Below are positions 48,240 to 57,689 of a stretch of DNA of 64,000 nucleotides, in pieces (within the stretch, counting starts at the first letter, position 1; each line of letters starts with the position of its first letter). Source of the DNA: Rapana venosa (taxonomy: Eukaryota > Mollusca > Gastropoda > Neogastropoda > Muricidae). The stretch lies in the NCBI GenBank assembly GCA_028751875.1, contig CM054153.1, positions 27,199,552 through 27,263,551 of the forward strand. Reading direction: 5' to 3'. The notes below the pieces were generated by a model that was given only the letters and a program-made list of their open reading frames with translations, searched no databases and had not been told where the DNA came from. The position numbers were made by a program, and so were the translations under genes.

Positions 48240-50005
48240 AAGGCGTGTGCAGGTTGCCTAAGAGCCTGTCATGGCCGAAGACCATGTCATCATAACATGT
48301 TACAACATAACAAACATTTTAATATAGGCTTCGGCACTTCGCTTACATCAATAAGTGACAAAGCGTTTGGCCTGAATCTGGCTTCGAGAATGTATTCTCT
48401 AAAAACTTGATAACAGACTTCAAAATACACTACTAGGCATTCCTGTCAGTGAACCTGACAGTCCCTAAGCTGACCATACTCCAGAAACCGTGCTAGCAAC
48501 ATTTTGATGGAGACGTTTGTTATGTGATAGGGAACAGAACACTGTGGGGGGAAGGGAAAAAAAGAAGACCAAGGATCACGATAAAACACAACAATAATCA
48601 CCAACAACACAACTATATCACGCATGAGACAACGTTTCAATCACTGGCTGCTCTGGATTTGAACAACACAAAACTGAGACAGCGTTTTTCAAGACAAACA
48701 TGGTGGTCCATCAGAACTGAAAAATCTCAGCTCCACAAGATCCAGGCTCAGAAAGTCTATGAAACAAAAACCACTCCTGGTTCATGCTGGCAATGTCTTA
48801 CCAAGATTTGTCTTTTTGACTGAACTTGGCCATTTCTGGTAGATGTACTCTTCAGCTTTCTATATCCAGAGATACAGGTTTTCACTACCAGTTAAAGATT
48901 TCTTAATACCCACTCTCTCCTATTTGAAGCAACGTCAGAAACCCGTGAAAGCCTTGAGGATCTAGGATTTCCTTGCTTACAGCACGTTTTATATAACTCG
49001 ACTCTTCACCAGTTCCAAAATGTGAAAAAAAATATCCTGCTCACATTTACACTCTGTACTGAGATGTATAAGTAGGAATATGGTAGTGAAGCACTGGCAT
49101 CGTCTTCTTAACCTATTCCTCATCAACTTTAGTTTTTCTGAAATGAAAAGGACAACATAAGTGGGCAGTGATAATTTTATTTTTACCTCCCTTGGAAGGT
49201 TAGCTCACACTCCATTATCTCTTTTCTTTCGTGAATCGTGAATCGACAGGGGAAAAAAAGAAAAAAAAGAAATCATCATATTTGCTCGCAAAGACAGGGT
49301 CAAGCTTTGCAAAGCTGTGCACTTGTTCTTTTTCTTCCTCTCTTATACATGACATTTTTAGCAGTTTGGCAAGAAAACCCTCCTTTTTCTTCGTCCTACT
49401 TTCCAAAAATTAATGAAGTCGCTCTCCCACGCCAAATTAATGATGCAACTATAACCACTTCGCCGTTACAAAGTATGACTTCGCTGTCACTGCCAGTCCA
49501 GTGTCATGCCTGTTTCAAGCCCCAACTCTTTGGCTGGCACGAGTTGAGGGGGAGAAATGAGATCATCACATGATTGATGTCCAGCACTAAGTCCACCACC
49601 ATTTCTTCCGACTCCCCCATCTCACAAGTATCTTGTTTTCATGCTTATACAGTCTGTTTAAAAAAAACCAAACCACCCAATACGACAAGCACTTTCACCA
49701 CCAATTCCATGAAAGCTATTGTGCCGGTATGTCACTGTCCAGTGTAAGAAGAGACGTTGTCAACATATCCCATCTTATACCTCACTTTCAAACGAGACAG
49801 TGTGGCCTTACCTGCATGTTCATCACTTGCCACAGACCGGTTTCTGATCTCAAATTCTCAGTACCGCTCTTTATTCTGCACTGGAAAAAAAAAGTTTAAG
49901 ATTCGCGCACGAGCAGGCATATTATAATCATATCAAAATATTGCACATACCCCTATGACAACATTTCTGTCACAAGCTCTCCAGATACTCCTCATAATAT
50001 CTGAA
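48240..50005. other. No recognised feature; possible GPCR 3' UTR
   Basis: A-rich, without splice-flanked frames or repeats that I recognise. If the GPCR transcript ends near 47500 this would be its 3' UTR. Confidence 0.3.
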
Positions 50006-50009
50006 TAGT

Positions 50010-50283
50010 CAGAGACAGGTCTGAAAAATCTGCATGATCATGATAGGTCTGAAAAATCTGCATGATCATGATAGGTCCGAAAAATCTGCATGACCATGGT
50101 AGGTCTGAAAATCCTGCATGACCATGATAGGTCTGAAAATTCGGCATGGTTGGTCTGAAAATTCTGCGCGATCACGATAGGTCTGAAAATCCTCCATGAT
50201 AGGTCTGAAAATCCTGCGCGACCATGATAGGTCTGAAAATTCTTCGTGACCATGACAGGTCTGAAAATCCTCCATGATTATGT
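50010..50283. repeat. Minisatellite of 18-30 bp units, about 10 copies
   Basis: The core 'aggtctgaaaa' recurs at variable spacing with 'atcctgcatgaccatgat', 'attctgcgcgatcacgat' and 'atcctccatgat' variants. Higher-order alternation of long and short units is visible. The minus strand gives a degenerate 'FQTYHGHADFSDLS'-like repeat that I do not consider a gene. Confidence 0.9.
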
Positions 50284-51026
50284 CTCATGGCTTCTGGCCA
50301 TGCAACACTCTTCCTGTAAGTTTTTAATTGAATGAGACTGAAGCCACTAACCACCCCCCCCCCCCCCCACCCCCACCACAATAACCAGATCTACCATTCT
50401 TGTGTGAACACGTACACCATACTCATGGCACGGACTCTTTAACATCTCTCCTGTCCCATGCATGGTTCATTACATCCTATTCGTTTCAATAATTATGCTG
50501 TCACACTACCCGTCGCATGTCGGAAAGCACTGACCTGCCAATCCAATCCAATCCTGTAGTTGTTTCACAGCCCTGCCGACCACAGAGGCCACACCAGGGC
50601 TGTCACCTCGTCAGCTTTTAAACCTCAGACCTGCCTCAAGACGCCCTCATACACAGTGCAGCACCACCGCCGCTCCACAGCTCCTTCAGCCACCCACTTG
50701 ACGCTGAAGTGTTCTCCAAGCACTGTCCAACACGACACGCGACAAACTCTCCACACAGCAATACCCAACACTGCCCAAGGAACTGCCTAAGGTCCCCAGG
50801 GCACAGAGACAAACCTACCAGCCCGGCATGTGACGCACGTGACACACGCTGTCCCCCTCAGTGCAGGGAGCGGTTAGGGGTGCTGACATCTGACAGTGAG
50901 GAGGTCCGGAGCGACGCAGGCAGGGGGCTCAGACACACGGCACGCGGGGAGGGGGGAGGGAGGGTGGTGGCGGTGGTGTTGGTGGTGGAGGAGGAGGCGG
51001 GGGGGTTCCTGCTGCCAGACCTGGCG

Positions 51027-51185
51027 TCACTTGAGGGAGGACATTTCGTACGTGTCGGTGGTGAGCAGGTGCGGGGAGCGGCTGTAGTTGGCCGAGTAGT
51101 CCGACCTGGTGCTGGCGGTGCTGTAGATGAAGTGGCGGCGGTTGGTCTCCACCTGGGCCGGGCACAGCTTCAGGCCCCGCAGACA
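51027..51185 (-). CDS. GPCR last exon: helix 8 and cytoplasmic tail
   Basis: Minus-strand acceptor 'gttgtggcgcag', then 53 codons to TGA (51029-51027). It starts CLRGLKLCPAQVETNRRHF, the amphipathic helix 8 after TM7 with Cys residues that could be palmitoylated. It ends with a Ser/Tyr/Thr-rich tail (RSDYSANYSRSPHLLTTDTY, then EMSSLK) suited to GRK phosphorylation. It joins in phase 0 to the TM7 exon ending FSANLQ. GC content is much higher than in the surroundings, which supports coding. Intron to the previous exon: 4504 bp. Confidence 0.85.
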   Translation of the reverse strand, partial: CLRGLKLCPAQVETNRRHFIYSTASTRSDYSANYSRSPHLLTTDTYEMSSLK

Positions 51186-51295
51186 CTGCGCCACAACACA
51201 CACAGCGCCACAGTCAGTCAGCTAGTTATTGCACACATGACGGTTTATGACTTGCGGGATGTTCTTTCTTTTTATACATACACTGCTTATATATT

Positions 51296-51390
51296 TTAGC
51301 CAATCGCCATGGTCATATCAGGGCTGCAAGCCCGTCAAATCTTATATTGTATTAAGAGTCCCAGGACAGTTACGGGACTGTACCATTAAG
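51296..51390. repeat. Left copy of a duplicated segment flanking a SINE
   Basis: 'tttagccaatcgccatggtc' to 'gggactgtaccattaag' is an imperfect direct repeat of 51704-51790. The two are separated only by the SINE at 51391-51703. Confidence 0.8.
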
Positions 51391-51703
51391 GGGACGGGAT
51401 AGCTCAATGGTCGGAGCACTCGCTTTCTCCCGGCCAAGGTTAAGCAGCATCGAGCGTGGTTACCACTTGCATGGGTGACCGTTTGCGCGCCTTGGCTTCA
51501 GTATAGTCCCCTAGCTCACCCAGCTGTAAATGGGTACCTGCCCTTTTTAGGGTCAGGGAATGTAAAACAGCGAGGGAGAGGAGATGGGCGCCGCCCTCAA
51601 TAAGCTGCCAATAAGCTTCTCAAGGGGTCCTTGAGAAGCTGAGGTCTATGACGCCTCGCTCCCCTACGACCTTATAGGTTATGGGACGCCTTTACATTTT
51701 ACA
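51391..51703 (+). repeat. Chimeric tRNA/5S-rRNA-derived SINE
   Basis: The head has a tRNA box A (TAGCTCAATGG, 51400-51410). It is followed not by a tRNA box B but by a 5S rRNA-like segment (about 51435-51485) containing 'ttaagcagcatcgagcg' and 'ttgcatgggtgaccg', which correspond to the 5S internal promoter (box A, intermediate element, box C). A central motif 'acccagctgtaaatgggtac' (51517-51540) is shared with the SINE at 31133-31410. A perfect 12-bp stem with a GGT loop is at 51614-51640. It lies in the GPCR intron, antisense. Confidence 0.75.
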
Positions 51704-51790
51704 TTTCAGCCAATCGCAATGGTCATATTGCCTGTCAATCTTATATTAGAGTCCCAGCGGAGTTACAGGATTTAAGGACTGTACCATCAA
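51704..51790. repeat. Right copy of the duplicated segment flanking the SINE
   Basis: 'tttcagccaatcgcaatggt' to 'gactgtaccatca'. It differs from the left copy by several substitutions and small deletions, so the duplication is old. Confidence 0.8.
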
Positions 51791-52199
51791 CAAACCACCA
51801 TCACCAAGTGCCTGTCAAATATCAAAACTTGCACAAAACCCACAAGTCATGCACAAATCAAATTCTACACAACGTAAACCAACCATCAACTACAGGCCAA
51901 AACCCACGTCAAATATATCAATAATGTAACACTACACTAATCTCCTTAACATACCAAAAGGTCAGCTTCCTTTTCAAGTCCACTAAAAATGAACAACCCA
52001 CCAGACAGTGCAAATGAATCCCCTCGAACACCAAACGCCGTCAACCTGCCAAAGACACACTAAACAGCACATCTTAACATCCCCCAAAATGTTCCTAATG
52101 GCAAATAAGACTAAACCATACTGGGATACCAATCATTCCACATAATTTTGGTACATAATCCACGTAGATAATTTTTTACAACAACAAATGAAGATCTGA

Positions 52200-52370
52200 T
52201 CCAATCCAATCTTGTTGTTTATAGCCCTGCCGACCACAGAGGCCATATGAAGATCATGCAGGGGAAAAAAAATGGCAGTAGAAATGACGCCCTGTGCTTA
52301 TCCCAATGTTTTCAATGTTACTTCTGACCACCACAATACAACACAACACAACACAACACAACACAACAGT
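52200..52370. repeat. (ACAAC)n pentamer repeat and flank
   Basis: A run of about eight 'acaac'-type units at 52333-52368 following 'caccacaatac'. Confidence 0.85.
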
Positions 52371-52589
52371 ACAGGTAACCATTCACAGGCTGATGTCTAA
52401 ACAGAATAATGTATACTATAGTGTCAGCCTTATTTGATACAAGACATGGGAGTAAACTGCAGAAGCTGAAAACACACAACAAAACAACAGAAGATTACTG
52501 AACAAAATGGAGAAGAATCAAAGACTCATGATAAAGAGGAAAATGTTAGTACAAAAATTAATAAACAACCCTGAACAATACATATATTC

Positions 52590-52690
52590 CTCGGGTAGAG
52601 CTGGGCGATTCACCAACGGTTAAATTTTGAGTATACATGCAAAGTGCTTTTTGCCCACCATTAAGGCAGCTGCATTCCAACTGTGGGATT
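52590..52690 (-). repeat. Solo SINE tail module B, inverted
   Basis: 'cgggtagagctgggcgattc' to 'gctgcattccaactgtggg', the reverse complement of the type B tail. Confidence 0.6.
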
Positions 52691-53184
52691 AATATTTCTT
52701 GTCATTAAAGCATGAAATCCATACGGGGATACATCTGACAGTACACTGCACAGTGACAGCGATCGGTATAGTTATCACTGCAACACCTAAAACAGCACAT
52801 GGTACCGTTTTTGTATGTTGTAACAAATTTGTAAACGATACCAAGACAGAGCACTGTGCACTTCAGTTACTGTTAAGTAGGATAGAATATAGCCTCACTT
52901 ACTGCTAGTGTAACACTACAAAGAAGGGGTGATGACTGTGGCTGTGCATGCTTTTAGAAATGCCAGTCCAACAAAACTATAGGCTGCAGTACAGTTCTCA
53001 CCAGCATGACAGCTACATATTGTCAACAACTGGCAGAAACTATCTCAGTGAATAGGTTCAGTTGCTTTAGTATGACTGACTCGTGAACACACTAGTTGGA
53101 ATGTTGCTGTGCGTATCTGACTGACTGCACTAATTTTTGATATCTCACACGCACAAATATTATGAAATTTTGTTTTCATTCCCC

Positions 53185-53280
53185 GGCTAGAGCTCCATGG
53201 CTGAACAATGGTGATATTTTAAAAAATACGCAATCATATTTTCCCACAATTAAAGGTAACTGCATTCTGATTTAGGGGAT
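53185..53280 (-). repeat. Solo SINE tail module B, inverted
   Basis: 'cggctagagctccatggctg' to 'actgcattctgatttaggg'; decayed but in the same order as the others. Confidence 0.55.
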
Positions 53281-53613
53281 ATGGGGTAATAAATATTGCA
53301 TATAACCCTATACAAATATGATAAACTCTGTTTTAAACATGGCTCTGCAGAAAAATATGTATAAACTTGTGACAATACGGCCATATATCCTCTGCATACT
53401 CCCCACATTGAGAAGCAACAGATACGGGCAAGAGTTTGTTAAGATGAACCTTTTTCTGTGGTGTCAAACACAAAAAAGCATCGCCTCCCTAAGTAATATA
53501 GAATATAAACGTGAAACTTACAGTACAAATAATAATCTATTCTGATTTGTCACACATATTCACAAAGACACCACGTCAACACGTATACCCTTGCCAGCGT
53601 GCGTATGCATGCA

Positions 53614-53653
<40 letters not shown>
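53614..53653. repeat. (CA)n microsatellite
   Basis: About 20 CA dinucleotides, nearly uninterrupted. Confidence 0.95.
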
Positions 53654-53655
<2 letters not shown>

Positions 53656-53727
53656 AACGGGGAATGGAGATCCGACAGGGTAGGTAAATCATATATATAT
53701 ACATACATGCATGCATGTGTCGGTGTG

Positions 53728-53755
53728 TGTGTGAGAGAGAGAGGCAGAGGCAGAG

Positions 53756-53850
<95 letters not shown>
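53728..53850. repeat. (GA)n microsatellite
   Basis: Polypurine on the + strand, almost perfect (GA)n, ending in a G run. Arg-Glu and Ser-Leu frames over it are spurious. Confidence 0.95.
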
Positions 53851-53853
<3 letters not shown>

Positions 53854-54159
53854 AGTCAGAGACAGACAGAAGAAATCTTGCATACAAAAATCCCAATCCA
53901 TTACACAAAAGAAAAAACGTAATAACCGTCATCCTCTTTCCGCTTTACAAAAGCCAAAAATCTTTAATCTCACAGAAAACCAGGACAGGACTCTCATTTA
54001 CACACAAATACTGTCATTCCAAGCAACCAGCAAAGATCGCCTCCAGCCTCTCAACCTAACACTACTCCACCCTGAGCAGAGACAGCCTCATTTACACACA
54101 GACGACGATACCTTTCCTAGCAAACCCAAACTCACATAATTCGCTCTGTCCTTTTACTT

Positions 54160-54277
54160 CATCAGGGGGGTGGGGGTGGGGGTGGGGGCAACGGGAACCG
54201 AGTAAGACAGAGAGGAGGAAAGAGAGAGAGGGGAGAGAGAGAGATACGGGGAAAGAGGGGGAGAAGGGGGAGAGGGG

Positions 54278-54349
<72 letters not shown>
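54160..54349. repeat. G-rich then (GA)n tract
   Basis: A 'gggggtggggg' stretch (54165-54188) passes into polypurine sequence with a long perfect (GA)n at 54281-54349. Confidence 0.95.
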
Positions 54350-54351
<2 letters not shown>

Positions 54352-54639
54352 CTGTATTTTCAAAGGTCACAGATAAGCATAGATACTTTTCTTTCCATCT
54401 GGCATTTTCCCTGATTGGAGACACACTGTTATCATTAAAGTTGTGATTCAAAATATAAAAAAGAAAAAAGAAAAAAAGGAAACCAACCAAAAATACCAAA
54501 ATCATTATACAAGCACCATATTTATTTCAAACTAATAAATACCTAATAAAAAAAAAGTAAGATTACCAATACAGGATACTGACATTATACAACAAAGAAG
54601 CATATACAATATATTGATTATGTGTAGACAAACTAGAGA

Positions 54640-54987
54640 GATACAAAGAAATAGAGAGGAAGATAGAGCAGAAAGCTCCATGGCAGAGAGAGAGAGAGAG
54701 AGGACAGAGATGGACAGAGAGAGAGGAAGGGGGAGGGAGAGAAGGGGGAGGGGAGAGAGAGGGGGACTGAGAGAGGAAGAGAGGAGAGAGACGGGAGAAA
54801 GAGGGAGAGAGGGGAGAGAGAAGAGGAGGGGAGGAGAGGAGAGAGAGAGAGGAGGAGAGGAGAGAGAGGAGGGAGGAGAGGAGAGGAGAAGAGAGTGAGA
54901 GAGAGGAGGAGAGGAGAGAGAGAGAGAAGAGAGAGAGAGAAGAGAGAGAGAGGAGAGAGAGAGAGGAGGAGGAGGAGGAGGAGGAGG

Positions 54988-55058
<71 letters not shown>

Positions 55059-55070
55059 CGCGAGCGTGAG
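54640..55070. repeat. Long polypurine (GA)n/(GGA)n tract
   Basis: Over 400 bp almost wholly purine on the + strand, mixing GA, GGA and GAGAGG units. Mirror symmetry is extensive. The long open frames over it on both strands are repeat artefacts. Confidence 0.95.
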
Positions 55071-55201
55071 ACAGAGCAACACACAAGCAGAAAAAGAGAG
55101 AGAGACAAACAGACATACAGTGCACCAAACACACACACACGCTCTCACACCCACAGTCTAAAAAAACAAACAACAACACACACACACACACACACACACA
55201 C

Positions 55202-55407
55202 CCTTCGAATGAGACTATAAACCGAGGCCCCGTGTGCGAAGGCACGCAGAACATCTTGCGCACACGTTAAATCCTGTTCCGCTTTTCGAAAGAGTAGGCC
55301 ATTGTGTGCCGGTGGGAACAGATGACAAAATTTACAAAACCGCATACACACGGGGACTGGATGTAAACAAGCACATAAGTGCTTATTCCATTATCCTCGA
55401 TATAAAA
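55202..55407 (+). repeat. SINE middle block with tail type A start, well preserved
   Basis: 'gagactataaaccgaggccc' to 'ccattatcctcgatataaaa'. The best-preserved copy of this block in the window, flanked by CA repeats. There is no (ATT)n end and no tRNA-like head. Confidence 0.85.
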
Positions 55408-55454
55408 GAATATTTAAAAAAAGAATAATTATAACTCTTCCAATCCCACAGTAA

Positions 55455-55665
55455 AAACAAAACACACAACAACCACACACACACACAACAACCACACACA
55501 CACACACACAACCCTTCACACACACAACCCTTCACACACACACACACAAAACCCTTCACACACACAACCCTTCACACACACACACACACACAACACACAC
55601 TCAATCCCACAATAAAAACAAAACACACACACACACAAAACCACCCTTCTTCACACACACACCAG
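55455..55665. repeat. CA-rich array with 'acccttcacacac' units
   Basis: (CA)n interrupted regularly by 'acccttca', forming a loose higher-order repeat. Confidence 0.9.
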
Positions 55666-55689
55666 AACAAAGACCTCAAAAGCGCTGAC

Positions 55690-55935
55690 CTGCAAGTTGG
55701 CGGAGAAGAGGAGGAAGATGAAGGGGTTGGCGGCGGAGTTGGCGGGGGCCACTCCTCCCAGCAGGGCGTACACGGCGGGGTTCAGCTTCGTGTAGTCCCC
55801 GTAAGACATGATCATCTCCGCCACGAAGTACGGGAGCCCGAAGAAGATGAAGGCCGCCACGATCACCAGCGTCATCTTCAGCGTCTTGATCTTGGCCTTG
55901 GACAGCGAGCTGGAGCCTGTGCTGGTCAGGTGAAC
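55690..55935 (-). CDS. GPCR exon: third loop end, TM6, TM7
   Basis: Minus-strand acceptor 'tcccctgacag', 82 codons, donor 'gtcagc'. It reads VHLTSTGSSSLSKAKIKTLK, then MTLVIVAAFIFFGLPYFVAE (TM6), an extracellular loop, then YALLGGVAPANSAANPFIFL (TM7). The KAKIKTLKMT base of TM6 closely resembles the (R)A(R/K)(I/L)KTLKMT motif of GnRH/corazonin/AKH, vasopressin and CCAP receptors, which supports a class A peptide receptor. Two core motifs are altered: CWxP in TM6 reads FGLP, and NPxxY in TM7 reads NPFIF. The ligand is unknown. No frameshift or stop, and high GC, suggest an intact gene. Confidence 0.9.
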
Positions 55936-56173
55936 CTGTCAGGGGAAAGAATAGGGAGGAAACGAGGTTTTATAGATAGACATGGAAGAAAAGAGACAAG
56001 ATTGATGTTAGAATATATAGTGATGAAGACTTAGCGCTATATCAAGTCCAAATTTTTTTTTCATCACTAAGTATAGTATACATAGTGTTGTCCTAAAGCT
56101 TCCAAAATTCTGTAATTTTGTTTTGTTCTAGATGGAAGAAGACAATTATGTAAACCCCCCCCCACAAAAACAA

Positions 56174-56226
56174 AGACACACACACACACGCACGCACGCT
56201 CACCCCCCCCCCCCCCCCCCCCCCCC
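56174..56226. repeat. (CA)n then poly-C tract
   Basis: A short (CA)n/(CG) stretch runs into a C run of over 20, all within the 386-bp GPCR intron. Confidence 0.9.
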
Positions 56227-56321
56227 ACACCACTACACTTCACTACACAGCACAACACTTCACTTCACTACGCTACACTTTTCTTTAAAAACGTTAACAG
56301 GAGAAACAAAAACCTCCATAC

Positions 56322-56457
56322 CTTTCCGGGTTTGAAGCTCTGTCGTTTGTTGAGCAGGTTGTTCTGGTTTTCCGAGGCTTTCTTGGCGATCTTGAGGAAG
56401 ATGCGGGTGTAGCAGACGATGAGCAGTATCAAGGGAATCAGAAAGTTGACAAAAGAC
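56322..56457 (-). CDS. GPCR exon: TM5 and third intracellular loop
   Basis: Minus-strand acceptor 'gtgcgtatttcag', one leading G, then 45 codons, donor 'gtatgg'. SFVNFLIPLILLIVCYTRIF carries the TM5 Pro and the CYTRIF end with the conserved Tyr. LKIAKKASENQNNLLNKRQS, then FKPGK, forms a short basic third loop. It splices in phase 0 to VHLTSTG of the next exon. Sequence beyond 56457 to the window end shows no TM1-TM4 exon that I can recognise, so the 5' part lies past 64000 or is hidden in the poor-quality stretch. Confidence 0.88.
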
Positions 56458-56666
56458 CTGAAATACGCACTTATTCAGTTTAGTAACCTGACAGGGGGGT
56501 ACACTTAGTTGTTTGCCCTTGGCTGGCAGTGTTGTGCGTGCGTGGCGCGTGCTAGCTATTTTAGGACATAATTATGTGATTGATTTATTCCTTTATTTCG
56601 CGTCAAAACAGAATGGCTGCCTAGATCTACCATAGTAGACAGCAAAAGGGATCCATATCTCTCTAT

Positions 56667-56687
56667 CCATATATATATATATATATA

Positions 56688-56731
<44 letters not shown>
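56667..56731. repeat. (AT)n microsatellite
   Basis: About 60 bp of alternating AT with one 'taatataata' interruption, followed by 'gtatgtatgtat' and (CA)n at 56738-56758. Able to form a cruciform. Confidence 0.95.
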
Positions 56732-56734
<3 letters not shown>

Positions 56735-57044
56735 AATACACACACACACACACACACATAAACTTTAACTTACTGCCAGTTTTAACTTCAAACATTTCTG
56801 TTAAGATCGCTTCAAAAGTATTTTTATCAAGATTGTATCTCTTAAAATACGTACTGGTTAGGACGATTAACGATGGAATCGATAGTAAGTTTTTAAAAAA
56901 AAAATCGCAGTTATCTGTTTATACTTTCAGTTTATCAAAATAATACACACAGGGGAGCCTACTGTCCGTTACTCAGAAAAGAGAAGAAGGGGAACTTTTA
57001 GAGAAAATGTCATGATGTACACGCACACATGTGTAGGAGCAGCA

Positions 57045-57078
57045 CGCACGCACGCACGCGCGCGCGCGCACACACACA
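57045..57078. repeat. (ACGC)n/(GC)n/(CA)n alternating tract
   Basis: 'cgcacgcacgcacgcgcgcg' continues into (CA)n; alternating purine-pyrimidine throughout. Confidence 0.9.
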
Positions 57079-57246
57079 AGCTGAATCCGCTATCAGCATT
57101 TTTTTGTCTGCACGTCAAAAAGATGAGCTGAGCGTAACAATAACGATGATAATACCACTCATTCTAACCTGCCGCCTTTTAAAAAAAAATCCTTCCTGTC
57201 AGGTTTCGCGTTCATTAATATTCATTTTTGTCTTTAAAACAAAAGA

Positions 57247-57247
57247 C

Positions 57248-57278
<31 letters not shown>

Positions 57279-57283
57279 AAAGG
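57247..57283. repeat. Poly-C then poly-A tract
   Basis: More than 20 C followed by about 13 A. Likely length-unstable and hard to assemble. Confidence 0.9.
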
Positions 57284-57689
57284 TGAAGAATCGAAAATAC
57301 CAGCCTAGTTATCTCCCCAGGTCGTTGTTCATCTCTACGTTGTTGAACAGCACAAAAATATGTATCATCAACACGAAATGTGGCCGTTAGGGAACTTACA
57401 AAAAAATGAATGAGCGCTTGCAATCTGACGAGGAAGATGGCACGTTGAATACTGACAGGTTTGTCACATTCTAACGATGGAGTATGGCTACCTTCATGGC
57501 AGATAAAAAAAAAAAAGAAGAAAAAATTACATACTCAAATATCGGCTCTCATACATGTTTGTTGTAAATCTAGGTAATGTATAAACTGGGTGGGTGTGAT
57601 CGCTGAAGCTTTGAAGCTGCTGAAGACCACACCATGGAACCCCGAACAAATGAACAAGGGATTGATCCTCTCTACCACCTGCAAGATGA

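Noticed and set aside
50010..50283. CRISPR-like array
   Set aside because: Units are adjacent, variable-length tandem repeats without unique spacers, in a eukaryotic genome. The same holds for 39569-40151 and 57690-58140.
51435..51485. 5S rRNA gene fragment
   Set aside because: Only the internal promoter half is present, joined to a tRNA-like head and a SINE tail, so it is part of a repeat and not a 5S gene.
54532..55263. Long open frames over the (GA)n tracts, the longest of the window
   Set aside because: They encode only Ser-Leu, Arg-Glu or similar alternation dictated by the dinucleotide repeat, on both strands at once.
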